Below, piece after piece: positions 9,173 to 17,853 of a stretch of DNA of 64,000 nucleotides. The first letter of the stretch is position 1, and every line of letters starts with the position of its first letter. The notes below the pieces were generated by a model. The model did not search any database. It was not told the origin of the DNA and saw nothing but the letters and a program-made list of their open reading frames with translations. Location of the stretch: contig NZ_BCWQ01000006.1 of NCBI RefSeq assembly GCF_001592285.1, positions 180,863 to 244,862 of the forward strand. Direction: 5' to 3'. Origin of the DNA: Hydrogenophaga pseudoflava NBRC 102511. Lineage in GTDB: Bacteria; Pseudomonadota; Gammaproteobacteria; Burkholderiales; Burkholderiaceae_C. The position numbers and the translations under genes are program-made.

Positions 9173-10615
9173 TCAGTAGTCGTCCCCTCCCATGCCACTT
9201 CCCGCCAGCGTCTCGAAGCGGGTGAGCATGTTCAGGAAGGCGAGCTTCACTGTCCCCGTCGGGCCATTGCGCTGCTTGCCAATGATGATCTCGGCCACGC
9301 CCGGCTCCTTGCAGGTTTCGCGGTTGTAGTACTCATCACGGTAGATGAACATGATGATGTCCGCATCCTGTTCGATGGCCCCGGATTCGCGCAGGTCGGA
9401 CATCATGGGACGTTTGTCGGTTCGCTGCTCCACCGAGCGGTTGAGCTGGGACAACGCAATCACCGGACACTGCAGCTCCTTGGCCAGCATCTTCAGGCCC
9501 CGCGAGATTTCACCGAGTTCGGTTGCCCGGTTGTCACCGCCCGAGGTACTGGAGCCGCTCATCAGCTGAAGGTAGTCGACCACGATCAACCCGAGCTTGC
9601 CGCATTGGCGTGCCAGACGTCTTGCGTTGGCGCGCAACTCGCTGGGCGTGAGGCCCGGGGTTTCGTCGATGTGCAGCGACACATTGCGCAGCTTCTCGAT
9701 CGCCTCGGTCAGACGCGGCCACTCGTCGTCGGTCAGCTTGCCTGTGCGCAGATGCCCCTGGTTGATGCGGCCTATGGAACCAACGATACGAACCGCCAGC
9801 TGGGATGCGCCCATTTCCATGGAGAACACCGCCACCGGCAGTCCTTCATTGAGCGCCACGTGCTCGGCGATATTGATGGCGAATGCGGTCTTGCCCATGG
9901 ATGGCCGTGCCGCCAGCACCACCAGATCGCCGGCCTGCAAACCCGAGGTCATGCGGTCTAGGTCGATGAAGCCGGTGGGTACGCCTGTGATGTCGTTGGG
10001 GTTGTCAGCCATCTCCTGCACACGGTCCAGCAGGTCCACCACCAGGGTGTCCATGCCCTGGAAGCCCTCCTTCATCCGCGAGCCTTCCTCGCCGATCTTG
10101 AAGATCTTCTGCTCCGCCTCGTCCAGGATCTTGGCGACCGGCCGTCCCTGCGGGTTGAACGCGTTGGTGGCAATCTCGTCGCTGGCTGCAACCAGTTTGC
10201 GCAGGATGGCGCGCTCGCGAACGATCTCGGCGTAGCGCCGGATGTTGGCCGCGCTGGGCACGTACTGCGCGAGCGAATTGAGGTAAGCCAGACCACCCGC
10301 CTCGTCGGCCTTACCCAGGTTCTGCAGGTGCTCGTACACCGTCACCACGTCGGCGGGCTTGCTGGCGTTGACCAGTGCCGCAATGGCCGAAAACGTCAGG
10401 CGATGCTCGTAGCGGTAGAAGTCCGAGTCGTTGATCAGGTCGGCCACGCGGTCCCAGGCGCCGTTGTCCAGCAGAAGCCCACCCAGAACACTGGACTCCG
10501 CCTCGATGGAGTGCGGGGGCACCCGCAGCTGGGCCAGTTGCTGGTCTGGGGCGAAACTCACTTCGTCCAGTCCAGCGTCAAAAGAAGAAAACGGAGTGGA
10601 AAAGACGTCTGCCAT
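9173..10615 (-). CDS. dnaB: DnaB, replicative DNA helicase
   Basis: 480 residues, RecA-fold hexameric helicase that unwinds DNA at the replication fork. The N-terminal primase-interacting domain begins around LRVPPHSIEAESSVLGGLL. The C-terminal ATPase has Walker A ARPSMGKT near residue 235, a VVDYLQLM Walker B and the QLNRSVEQR segment near the end. There is no sign of an intein. The start MADVFSTPF was chosen over a 37-codon upstream extension that has no similarity to DnaB. It lies downstream of the rplI terminator and converges with phoH. Confidence 0.96.
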   Translation of the reverse strand: MADVFSTPFSSFDAGLDEVSFAPDQQLAQLRVPPHSIEAESSVLGGLLLDNGAWDRVADLINDSDFYRYEHRLTFSAIAALVNASKPADVVTVYEHLQNLGKADEAGGLAYLNSLAQYVPSAANIRRYAEIVRERAILRKLVAASDEIATNAFNPQGRPVAKILDEAEQKIFKIGEEGSRMKEGFQGMDTLVVDLLDRVQEMADNPNDITGVPTGFIDLDRMTSGLQAGDLVVLAARPSMGKTAFAINIAEHVALNEGLPVAVFSMEMGASQLAVRIVGSIGRINQGHLRTGKLTDDEWPRLTEAIEKLRNVSLHIDETPGLTPSELRANARRLARQCGKLGLIVVDYLQLMSGSSTSGGDNRATELGEISRGLKMLAKELQCPVIALSQLNRSVEQRTDKRPMMSDLRESGAIEQDADIIMFIYRDEYYNRETCKEPGVAEIIIGKQRNGPTGTVKLAFLNMLTRFETLAGSGMGGDDY

Positions 10616-10729
10616 GGCGATCCTGTGAATCTTGAAATGGTACGCCCGACCCACCACGCTGTCATGGGACAAGTCTGTGGACAAAGCGTGCAAAGTCTGG
10701 GGATGGCGAAGGAAAACCCCGCGCAAGAA

Positions 10730-10762
10730 AAAAAGGCCGCTGACCCGAAGGCAGCGGCCTTT
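10730..10762 (-). terminator. Terminator of the rpsF-priB-rpsR-rplI operon
   Basis: On the minus strand AAGGCCGCTG and CAGCGGCCTT (10733-10742 with 10752-10761) form a 10-bp stem followed by a T-run. It lies just after the rplI stop. Confidence 0.9.
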
Positions 10763-10789
10763 GCGGGACGGCGGCGGCCGTCCGGAAGA

Positions 10790-11242
10790 TCAGGCGGTTT
10801 CGCCCAGCACCGTGACGGCCACGTCGACCGTGACGTCGGTGTGGAGGTTCACGCTGACGGTGTACTCGCCCACGGTCTTGAGCGGACCATTGGGCATGCG
10901 CACCTGGGACTTCGCCACGGCAAAGCCCTGCTTGTTCAGTTCTTCGGACACGTCGTGGTTGGTGACGGAACCGAACAGGCGGCCGTCCACGCCGGCCTTC
11001 TGGCTCAGCTTCAGGTTCACGCCGGCGATCTTCTCACCCAGGGCCTGGGCTTCGGCGAGCTTGGCGGCGGCGGCCTTCTCCAGATCGGCGCGGCGGGCCT
11101 CGAACTCGGCCACGGCGGCTTGCGTGGCGCGGCGTGCACGACCGGCGGGGATCAGGAAGTTGCGGGCATAGCCGTCCTTGACCTTGACCACATCGCCCAG
11201 GGCGCCGAGGTTGACAACTTTGTCGAGCAGAATGATTTGCAT
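10790..11242 (-). CDS. rplI: Ribosomal protein bL9
   Basis: 150 residues, the normal length of bL9, which binds 23S rRNA domain V and extends from the 50S subunit near the L1 stalk. The start [25 protein letters not shown] is the conserved N-terminal domain; a long central helix ([17 protein letters not shown]) and a C-terminal domain follow. It is the last gene of the rpsF-priB-rpsR-rplI operon, 13 bp after rpsR, with a terminator directly behind it. Confidence 0.98.
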   Translation of the reverse strand: MQIILLDKVVNLGALGDVVKVKDGYARNFLIPAGRARRATQAAVAEFEARRADLEKAAAAKLAEAQALGEKIAGVNLKLSQKAGVDGRLFGSVTNHDVSEELNKQGFAVAKSQVRMPNGPLKTVGEYTVSVNLHTDVTVDVAVTVLGETA

Positions 11243-11255
11243 GTGAATCTCCCTA

Positions 11256-11537
11256 TCAGACGCGATGCTGGTCGCTGTACGGCAGCATGGCCAGGAAGCG
11301 GGCGCGCTTGATGGCGGTGGTCACCTGGCGCTGGTAGATCGCGCGGGTGCCGGTCAGGCGGGCGGGAATGATCTTGCCGTTTTCAGAGATGAAGTCGCGC
11401 AGGACGTCCACGTCCTTGTAGTCGACTTCTTCCACACCGGCGACGGTGAAGCGGCAGAAGCGCTTGCGCTTGAACAGCAGCGATTGGGTGTTGCGCTTGG
11501 GGCGCTTGTCTTTGTTGAAACGTTTCGGTGCAGCCAT
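11256..11537 (-). CDS. rpsR: Ribosomal protein bS18
   Basis: 93 residues, bS18, which pairs with bS6 on the platform of the 30S subunit. Core motifs [49 protein letters not shown] are intact. It has a slightly extended basic N terminus ([16 protein letters not shown]), common in betaproteobacteria. It lies 12 bp after priB and 13 bp before rplI in the classic operon. Confidence 0.98.
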   Translation of the reverse strand: MAAPKRFNKDKRPKRNTQSLLFKRKRFCRFTVAGVEEVDYKDVDVLRDFISENGKIIPARLTGTRAIYQRQVTTAIKRARFLAMLPYSDQHRV

Positions 11538-11549
11538 GATGGGCCTTTC

Positions 11550-11855
11550 CTATGTCTTGCTGAAATCTTGGATATGGAACACAACGCCTTTGCCGTTGCG
11601 CGAGTTGGCCATGAAGCCCTGAAACCTGCCTACCATCTCAAGGCTTTGCCTTGAGAGCGTCTCGGCCAACGCACCGAATGCGACAGCCTTGAGTTGCAGC
11701 TTCACGCTTCGCGGGACATCCAATTCGGTGACCGTGGACTCATGCTCCAGCACGAGATTGACGGCGGGTATGCCAGCTGGTGTGTAGCGCAGGCTCTGGA
11801 CCTGCACCACGGTGGCCGACAGTTCAAACCGGTTGATGTCCGTTGGCGACGTCAC
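11550..11855 (-). CDS. priB: PriB, primosomal replication protein N (GTG start)
   Basis: 101 residues, a single OB fold related to SSB. PriB stabilises PriA on DNA during restart of stalled replication forks. The sequence NRFELSATVVQVQSLRYTPAGIPAV and the C-terminal VGRFQGFMANSRNGKGVVFHI match the PriB/SSB fold. The start is GTG, nine bases after the rpsF stop. Its place between rpsF and rpsR is the standard position in beta- and gammaproteobacteria and couples a replication-restart factor to ribosomal protein expression. Confidence 0.93.
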   Translation of the reverse strand: MTSPTDINRFELSATVVQVQSLRYTPAGIPAVNLVLEHESTVTELDVPRSVKLQLKAVAFGALAETLSRQSLEMVGRFQGFMANSRNGKGVVFHIQDFSKT

Positions 11856-11864
11856 GCTCCGGAA

Positions 11865-12254
11865 TCAGGCCTCGGCGCGCTGTTCGCGGCCTTCGCGCTG
11901 CTCGGGCGCGGCCAGCTTGCGGGCTTCCTCGCGCTCGACCGCCTTCATCATGCTGGAAGGACCAGTTTCGGCCTTCTTCTTCTGCACGGTCAGGTGGCGC
12001 AGCACGGCGTCGTTGAACTTGAACGCGTGTTCCAGCTCGCTCATCACGGCCTGGTCAGCCTCGATGTTGACGCACAGGTAGTGTGCCTTGGACAGCTTGT
12101 TGATCTGGTAGGCCAGTTGGCGGCGACCCCAGTCTTCAACGCGATGGATCTTGCCACCACCGGTGGTGATCATGCCCTTGTAGCGCTCCAGCATGGCCGG
12201 AACTTGTTCGCTTTGATCCGGGTGGATCAGCAAAACGATTTCGTAATGACGCAT
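11865..12254 (-). CDS. rpsF: Ribosomal protein bS6
   Basis: 129 residues, bS6, the bS18 partner on the 30S platform. It starts [21 protein letters not shown] and has the conserved [12 protein letters not shown] motif. The C-terminal tail is long and rich in Ala, Glu and Arg. The ATG follows an AAGGAGAG Shine-Dalgarno; the longer in-frame upstream reading is non-coding leader that contains the terminator of the neighbouring unit. First gene of the rpsF-priB-rpsR-rplI operon. Confidence 0.98.
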   Translation of the reverse strand: MRHYEIVLLIHPDQSEQVPAMLERYKGMITTGGGKIHRVEDWGRRQLAYQINKLSKAHYLCVNIEADQAVMSELEHAFKFNDAVLRHLTVQKKKAETGPSSMMKAVEREEARKLAAPEQREGREQRAEA

Positions 12255-12332
12255 GGACTCTCCTTGTGGATGAAAAACAGCCGCCCCCGGCGTCAACACG
12301 GGGTGCGGCAAGGCGAAGCCCATGATTCTAAC

Positions 12333-12362
12333 AAAAAAGCGGGCCGCAAGTGCGACCCGCCC
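12333..12362 (-). terminator. Terminator after the large symporter gene
   Basis: On the minus strand GCGGGTCGC and GCGGCCCGC form a stem with one mismatch around ACTT, followed by TTTTTTG. It lies between the symporter stop and the rpsF leader. Confidence 0.7.
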
Positions 12363-12405
12363 TGGCCCCCTCGCGCCGGGCATGCCGGCGGGAGGGTGAG
12401 AACGA

Positions 12406-14517
12406 TCAGCCGAGCTTCAGATTCGGATAGCGAACGTGCTCCACCAGCTCCTGAATCTTTCGACTCGGCGCCGGCGTGATCAGGCTGACCACAATGATCA
12501 CCAGGAAACCTACCGGTACCCCGAAGACGCCAGCCGAGATCGGCTGGATGCCATACCAGAGTTCAACCGGCGAGGTCACACCGAAGATCCCGCGAAGCCA
12601 AGGCTGGGTGGTCATCATGTAGTAGAAAGTGATACCGAGACCCGCCACCATACCCAGCGAGGCCGCAATGCCCGTGGCGCGCTTCCAGAAGATGCCGAGG
12701 ACCAGGGCCGGGAAGAACGCCGCGGCAGCGAACGAAAAGGCCGCAGACACCAGGAACAGGATGTCCGCCGGTTTCTGCGCCGCGACGTAGGCTGCCGCCA
12801 GCGCGACGATCAGCAGCAGCATCTTCGAGATGGTCACCCGACGGGCCGTCGAAGCGTTCGGGTCGATCATCTTGTAGTACAGGTCGTGCGACAGCGCGTT
12901 GGCGATCGTCAGCAGCAGGCCATCAGCCGTCGACAGCGCAGCGGCCAGACCACCCGCCGCCACCAGGCCCGAGATCACGTATGGCAGGCCACCGATTTCG
13001 GGGGTTGCCAGCACCACGATGTCGCCGCCGATGTTCATCTCGTTGAGCTGCAGGATGTTGTCCTTATTGACGTCAGCAACAGACAACAAGGATGGATCCA
13101 CCTTGTTCCACGCGGCCACCCACTGCGGCAACTGGTCGAATGGCGTTCCCACCAACACATGGAACACCTCGTATTTGACCAGCACCGCGAGCGCCGGCGC
13201 CGTGAAGTACAGCAGGAAGATGAAGAACAGCGACCAGGTCACCGACTGGCGGGCCTCCTTCACGCTGGGGACCGTGTAGTACCGCATGAGGATGTGGGGC
13301 AAGGCGGCCGTACCGATCATCAGGCAGAAGATCAGAGCCAGGAAGTTGCGTCGGGACTCGTCGTACGCCTTCTGGGCTTTCTCGTCGCCGTTCGGATCGC
13401 CCGAGAACTGTGCTGCGTGGGCAGGCATACCGTTGAGCGGTTTGGCCTTGTTTTCAGCGGCCGTCTTCGCGGCGGTCCAGGCCTTCTTGGCAGCCGCTTC
13501 GTCCTTGGGCACCCCAGCCAGGGCCTTCTCGGCCGCACCAATGTCGGCGGCGGGGGCATTGGCAGCACGCAGCTCGGCCAGCTTGGCCTCGGCAGCGGCC
13601 TTGTCCGCGGCCAGCGCGTTGGCGGGATCCTTGAGCTTGGCATCCAGATCGGCGGCGCGCTTCTTGTAGATCTCGCGCACCTCGAGTTCCTTGGCGTCGT
13701 TGATCAGCAGCTTTTCCTTGGCCGTGACCTTCTCCAGCTGGAAGCCATAGATCGCCTGCGGCACGGGCACGCTGGTCTGTTTCACCGACAGCCAGACGAC
13801 AGGGATCATGTACGCAATGATCAGGATGATGTACTGGGCCACCTGGGTCCAGGTCACCGCACGCATGCCACCCAGGAACGAGCACACCAGAATGCCGCCG
13901 AGACCCAGGAAGACCCCGAGTTCGAAGGCCACACCCGTGAGGCGCGAGGTGATGATGCCCACGCCGTAGATCTGTGCCACCACGTAGGTGAAGGAGCAGA
14001 GGATGGCGGCGAAGATGCCCAGGAAACGCGGCAGGTTGCCGCCGTAGCGTTCACCCAGGAAGTCTGGAATGGTGAACTGCCCGAACTTGCGCAGATACGG
14101 CGCCAGAAACAGCGCCACCAGGCAGTAGCCGCCCGTCCAGCCCATGATGAACGCCAATCCGCTGTAGCCCGTGAGGTACAGCGTGCCGGCCATGCCGATG
14201 AACGACGCCGCCGACATCCAGTCGGCGCCGGTCGCCATGCCGTTGTAGACCGCGGGCACCCGGCGCCCCGCCACGTAGTACTCGGCAGCGTCCGTCGTGC
14301 GGCTCATGATGCCGATGCCGGCGTACAGACCGATGGTCGCGAGAAGGAAGATGAAGCCGATCCATTCGCGGGACAGTCCCATCTGCTCAAGGATGGCCAA
14401 CGTGATCACAAAGACAAAAAAGCCCCCCGTGTACCACTTGTAAACCTTGTTGAGCTGCTGCTTGAAGGCCTTGTTGGAGCCTCCGGCAGCGCCTGCAGTT
14501 TCAAACATGCCTGCCAT
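12406..14517 (-). CDS. Sodium:solute symporter (SSS/SLC5, VC_2705-type) with a large soluble insertion
   Basis: 703 residues, an integral membrane Na+/solute symporter; members of this subfamily pair with a DUF4212 small subunit and likely carry acetate or related carboxylates. SSS signatures include [22 protein letters not shown] and [17 protein letters not shown]. The protein is about 130-150 residues longer than typical. Residues about 257-389 form a hydrophilic, Ala/Lys/Glu-rich, probably coiled-coil insertion between membrane segments. A second loop near 482-493 ([12 protein letters not shown]) fits the EF-hand calcium loop pattern. It lies 3 bp after the DUF4212 gene, so the two form one unit. 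Confidence 0.88.
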   Translation of the reverse strand: MAGMFETAGAAGGSNKAFKQQLNKVYKWYTGGFFVFVITLAILEQMGLSREWIGFIFLLATIGLYAGIGIMSRTTDAAEYYVAGRRVPAVYNGMATGADWMSAASFIGMAGTLYLTGYSGLAFIMGWTGGYCLVALFLAPYLRKFGQFTIPDFLGERYGGNLPRFLGIFAAILCSFTYVVAQIYGVGIITSRLTGVAFELGVFLGLGGILVCSFLGGMRAVTWTQVAQYIILIIAYMIPVVWLSVKQTSVPVPQAIYGFQLEKVTAKEKLLINDAKELEVREIYKKRAADLDAKLKDPANALAADKAAAEAKLAELRAANAPAADIGAAEKALAGVPKDEAAAKKAWTAAKTAAENKAKPLNGMPAHAAQFSGDPNGDEKAQKAYDESRRNFLALIFCLMIGTAALPHILMRYYTVPSVKEARQSVTWSLFFIFLLYFTAPALAVLVKYEVFHVLVGTPFDQLPQWVAAWNKVDPSLLSVADVNKDNILQLNEMNIGGDIVVLATPEIGGLPYVISGLVAAGGLAAALSTADGLLLTIANALSHDLYYKMIDPNASTARRVTISKMLLLIVALAAAYVAAQKPADILFLVSAAFSFAAAAFFPALVLGIFWKRATGIAASLGMVAGLGITFYYMMTTQPWLRGIFGVTSPVELWYGIQPISAGVFGVPVGFLVIIVVSLITPAPSRKIQELVEHVRYPNLKLG

Positions 14518-14520
14518 GGT

Positions 14521-14781
14521 TCACTCCTCGGATTCTTCGACACCGTGCTCGATGTCAAGGCGGTTCATGTACCAAGCGTAGTACCCGATGATCAGGCAGT
14601 ACACCACCAGCGCACCCTGCGCGCCCATCCAGAAGCTGAACGGCCAACCGAAGAAGTTGAAGTTCAGGTCACGGGCGAAGTAGCTCACAACGAAGGTCAC
14701 CACGAACCAGATTGCTAGCAATATGGCGGTGATGTTCAGGTTTTTCCGCCAGTATCGGCGGTGGTTCTCAGTCAATTCCAT
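14521..14781 (-). CDS. DUF4212 symporter small subunit
   Basis: 86 residues with two predicted membrane segments (about 17-36 and 50-70). It matches the small-subunit family that always sits just upstream of VC_2705-type sodium:solute symporters: ENHRRYWRKNLN near the start, FFGWPFSFWMGAQGAL in the middle and a C-terminal acidic tail. Only 3 bp separate it from the symporter gene. It probably assembles with or stabilises the symporter; no independent activity is known. A paralogue lies at 29413-29673. Confidence 0.88.
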   Translation of the reverse strand: MELTENHRRYWRKNLNITAILLAIWFVVTFVVSYFARDLNFNFFGWPFSFWMGAQGALVVYCLIIGYYAWYMNRLDIEHGVEESEE

Positions 14782-14933
14782 GGCATCGACCTCTTTTCAA
14801 GAACACCCTTTCGGGCAGATCACGGGCGCCACCCGTCTCCTTCCGGTGGCCTGCAACCGACCCGTGCGTGAGCAAACTCGCGTCACTGCACCTGCGCCAG
14901 GAAAATGACTGCCGGCATGTCGCCGGCAGGCAC

Positions 14934-15509
14934 TCAGGTCGGGGCAACACCCAGACCCGTCTCGCGTTCGAGCTGTGCCGCCACTTTCGGCTCGAACTTT
15001 TTGAGATGGCGAATGATCTTCGCCGCCTCTTCGGGCTCTTGCCGGTCAACATGAACCCTGGCCAGTTGGTACCAGCCGTAGGGACTCATGGGTTGCAATT
15101 CGGTGTTCTTGCGCAGAGCCACCACGGCGTCGTCGAAACGGCGCAGGCGGATCAGGCACAGCGCCAGGCCGTACCAGGCGCGATCCAGTTGGGGGTCGAT
15201 GTCGGTGGCCCGACGAAAGGCCTCTTCGGCCTGCTCCAGCCGTCCCACCTCTTCCCGCAGAAATCCCAGGTTGAACCAGGCCGAAGCCTGACGCGGCTGC
15301 ACGCTGACCAGCCGTTCGATCGAGTCAATGGCGCCGGACTTGTCCCCCAGTTCGGCCTGCAGATGGGCTCGGGTCGCCAGGGCATAGGCGTTGTCCGGAC
15401 GCGAAGCCAGATGGCGCTCGATGCGGGTCAGGGCCTGCGTTTTCTGTCCAGCCAGCAACAGCAGACGGACCTGCCATCGCACATACCCGTCTTCGAAGGA
15501 TCCCTTCAT
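14934..15509 (-). CDS. Tetratricopeptide repeat protein
   Basis: 191 residues of at least four TPR units: RPDNAYALATRAHLQAELGD, then units beginning QPRQASAWFNLGFLREEVG and DPQLDRAWYGLALCLIRLR and QPMSPYGWYQLARVHVDRQ. No signal peptide or catalytic domain is visible, so it is a protein-protein interaction scaffold of unknown partners. The start MKGSFEDGYV overlaps the stop of the upstream membrane protein gene by one base (TGATG), so the two are translationally coupled. Confidence 0.82.
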   Translation of the reverse strand: MKGSFEDGYVRWQVRLLLLAGQKTQALTRIERHLASRPDNAYALATRAHLQAELGDKSGAIDSIERLVSVQPRQASAWFNLGFLREEVGRLEQAEEAFRRATDIDPQLDRAWYGLALCLIRLRRFDDAVVALRKNTELQPMSPYGWYQLARVHVDRQEPEEAAKIIRHLKKFEPKVAAQLERETGLGVAPT

Positions 15510-15802
15510 CAGCACAATTGCACCCCGATCTTCACGCAATGGGAGATCTTGGCCACGGTCGCTCCCGCCCATACCAGCCCCAACAACAGAAACGCCACCA
15601 GAGGGTGGTGGCGTTCAAGCACGAAACGTGGCGTGATGAAGCGAGCTAGCAGCACAAAGGGCCGCCCGATCTGTTCGAGCACCTGGTAGAACAGGTTGGT
15701 CGATTTGCGCTCCCCCGCAAGCAGCCCAAGCACCCATTGCCCGAACAACGCCATGAGGGCAATTTCGGCAATCAGTTTGATCGCGAGAATGAGCGTCAAC
15801 AT
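15509..15802 (-). CDS. Small membrane protein, function unknown
   Basis: 97 residues with two hydrophobic segments (MLTLILAIKLIAEIALMALFG at the N terminus and HPLVAFLLLGLVWAGATVAKI). Between them is a conserved-looking LFYQVLEQIGRPFVLLARFITPR stretch, which resembles the YggT-like arrangement. The start is uncertain. In-frame ATGs exist at 15829 and 15802; the latter opens directly into the first membrane segment. It is translationally coupled to the TPR gene by a TGATG overlap, which suggests the two proteins act together at the membrane. Confidence 0.6.
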   Translation of the reverse strand: MLTLILAIKLIAEIALMALFGQWVLGLLAGERKSTNLFYQVLEQIGRPFVLLARFITPRFVLERHHPLVAFLLLGLVWAGATVAKISHCVKIGVQLC

Positions 15803-15966
15803 GTAAGGATCGTGTAACGGTGAGCCCATTCTGATTTGGCAACTTACCAACTCCTTACAAACCTGCCCTGCAAGAGCACCCCCCGGTCAAACACGGAGAG
15901 GGTTTTCCCTGATCCACCCCGGCCCGGATGTAGGATCGATTCATCTCGTCACACAATCGTTGCGCC

Positions 15967-17832
15967 ATGGACCACGCATCTTCCTCTTCCTGCTTGCTGG
16001 CCCGCGCGCTGGAGAACCACCGGGTTTTGGGCATGCTGGCGCCACCGACGCGGTCTTCCCTCTCAAAAGCCCTGATCCCGGTTCAGGCGTCGGCCGGCGA
16101 GCGGCTGACCGGAGGCGAGCGGTTCGGGGAGCACCTCTACTGGCTGATCGAAGGCCAGGCGCAACTGCTCGATGCGGATGGCGACGGGGTGCTGGATCTG
16201 CAGGCTGGGGACCTGTTCGGCCTTGGCCTCGGCGATGCGCTGGGCATCTGCGGTGCCAGGGCCACAACAGCCGTCACCTGCGCCCGGCTGGACGCACTCA
16301 CGGTGCAGACCCTGTGCCGAGAAACACCTGGTCTGACCTATTTCCTTGGCAGCCTCCCCGGCGCCTCCAGGCCAGTACCCGGCGGCCGGGCTGGTGGTGG
16401 CGGGCCGAGCGACCCCGCACTCAACCTCATGACCACGCCGGTCCGAGCCCTGATCAAGCGCGAGCCGGTCGCGCTGTCACCGCAGACCAGCATCCGCGAA
16501 GCGGCCCAGGCGATGAGCGACCAGCGCGTGTCCTCGGTGCTGATCACTGAGCAGGGCCTGCTGTTCGGCCTCATCACCGACCGCGACCTGCGCAACCGCG
16601 TGATCGCGGCCGGGCTCGACACCGCGCGCCCCATCGCCGACATCGCCACTCTCGCGCCCATGAGCATCGATGTGCACAGCCCGGCGTTTGACGCCCTGCT
16701 GCTGATGGCGCGCCACAACATCCACCACGTGCCGGTGCTCGACGGCCAGCGCATCGTGGGCATGATCACCGCCACCGACCTGACCGAGCAGCACAGCACC
16801 TCGGCGGTCTACCTGGCGGGCGACATCTACAAGCAGACCACGCTCGATGGCCTGCAGGCCGTGGCCAGCAAGGTCCGGCGCCTGCAGCAGAACCTGGCCG
16901 CGGCCGAGGCCTCGGCCCACAGCACCGGCCACATCGTCACCGCCATCACCGACGCGATCACCTGCCGGCTGCTGCAGCTGGGCGAGGCGCAGCTCGGACC
17001 GGCCCCGGTCGACTATGTGTGGGTGGCGGCGGGTTCGCAGGCCCGCAGCGAGCAGACCGCCAAGTCCGACCAGGACAACTGCATGGTGCTCGACGATGCC
17101 TACGACGAGGTGCGGCACGGGGTCTATTTCAAGGCCCTGTCGACCTTCGTCTGCGACGGGCTTGACGCCTGCGGCTACGTCCACTGTCCGGGCGAGATGA
17201 TGGCAATGACGGACGAGTGGCGGCAGCCTCGGCGCAAGTGGATGGAGTACTTCGCGCGCTGGACCGGCCAGCCCGATCCAAAGTCGCTGATGCTGACCTG
17301 TGTGTTCTTCGACCTGCGCGCCATCCACGGCAACATGGAGATGCTCGACAAGCTGCGGCAGGACGTTCTGCAGCGCACCCAGGGCAACAGCATCTTTCTG
17401 GCCTACATGGTCGGCAACGCGCTCCAGCACCAGCCGCCGCTGGGCATGTTCAAGGGCCTCACCACCATCCGCAGTGGTGAACACAAGGGAACCATAGACC
17501 TCAAACACAGCGGCATCGTTCCCATCGTCGATCTGGCCCGCGTCTATGCGCTCGCGGGTGGCGACAGCGCCGTCAACACGCACGACCGCCTGCTCGGCGC
17601 GGCAGCGGGTGGCGCCATCAGCGAGCAGAGCGCCCGCGACCTGCGCGACGCTCTGGAGTTCCTGGCCTTTCTGCGCATCCAGCACCAGTCGCGCCAGATT
17701 ACCGCGGGCCAGAACCCCGACAACTTCCTCAACCCCGACGAGATCTCCAATTTCGAGCGCGCCCAGCTCAAGGATGCGTTCGCCGTGGTGGCCTCGCTGC
17801 AGGGCGTGCTGGCCCAGCGGTACAGGATGTGA
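15967..17832 (+). CDS. Cyclic-nucleotide-like/CBS/DUF294 putative nucleotidyltransferase
   Basis: 621 residues. The N-terminal ~140 residues resemble a cyclic-nucleotide-binding-like domain. A pair of CBS domains covers about 165-280 (MTTPVRALIKREPVALSP, then LITDRDLRNRV, then HHVPVLDGQRIVGMITATDL). The DUF294 nucleotidyltransferase-like domain follows with GSQARSEQTAKSDQDN near 353-368, the G-S-x9-D-x-D signature of GlnE/GlnD-type enzymes. A helical C-terminal domain completes it. In many proteobacteria this gene neighbours acetate symporters and CrbS kinases. The target of the transferase is unknown. It ends 21 bp from the convergent exonuclease gene. Confidence 0.82.
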   Translation: MDHASSSSCLLARALENHRVLGMLAPPTRSSLSKALIPVQASAGERLTGGERFGEHLYWLIEGQAQLLDADGDGVLDLQAGDLFGLGLGDALGICGARATTAVTCARLDALTVQTLCRETPGLTYFLGSLPGASRPVPGGRAGGGGPSDPALNLMTTPVRALIKREPVALSPQTSIREAAQAMSDQRVSSVLITEQGLLFGLITDRDLRNRVIAAGLDTARPIADIATLAPMSIDVHSPAFDALLLMARHNIHHVPVLDGQRIVGMITATDLTEQHSTSAVYLAGDIYKQTTLDGLQAVASKVRRLQQNLAAAEASAHSTGHIVTAITDAITCRLLQLGEAQLGPAPVDYVWVAAGSQARSEQTAKSDQDNCMVLDDAYDEVRHGVYFKALSTFVCDGLDACGYVHCPGEMMAMTDEWRQPRRKWMEYFARWTGQPDPKSLMLTCVFFDLRAIHGNMEMLDKLRQDVLQRTQGNSIFLAYMVGNALQHQPPLGMFKGLTTIRSGEHKGTIDLKHSGIVPIVDLARVYALAGGDSAVNTHDRLLGAAAGGAISEQSARDLRDALEFLAFLRIQHQSRQITAGQNPDNFLNPDEISNFERAQLKDAFAVVASLQGVLAQRYRM

Positions 17833-17853
17833 AGCCCCTGCACCGCGCCGGCA

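Noticed and set aside
12436..14718. A 760-codon open frame on the plus strand
   Set aside because: It is antisense to the symporter and DUF4212 genes, has a His/Arg/Gln-rich composition without domains, and results from high GC content.
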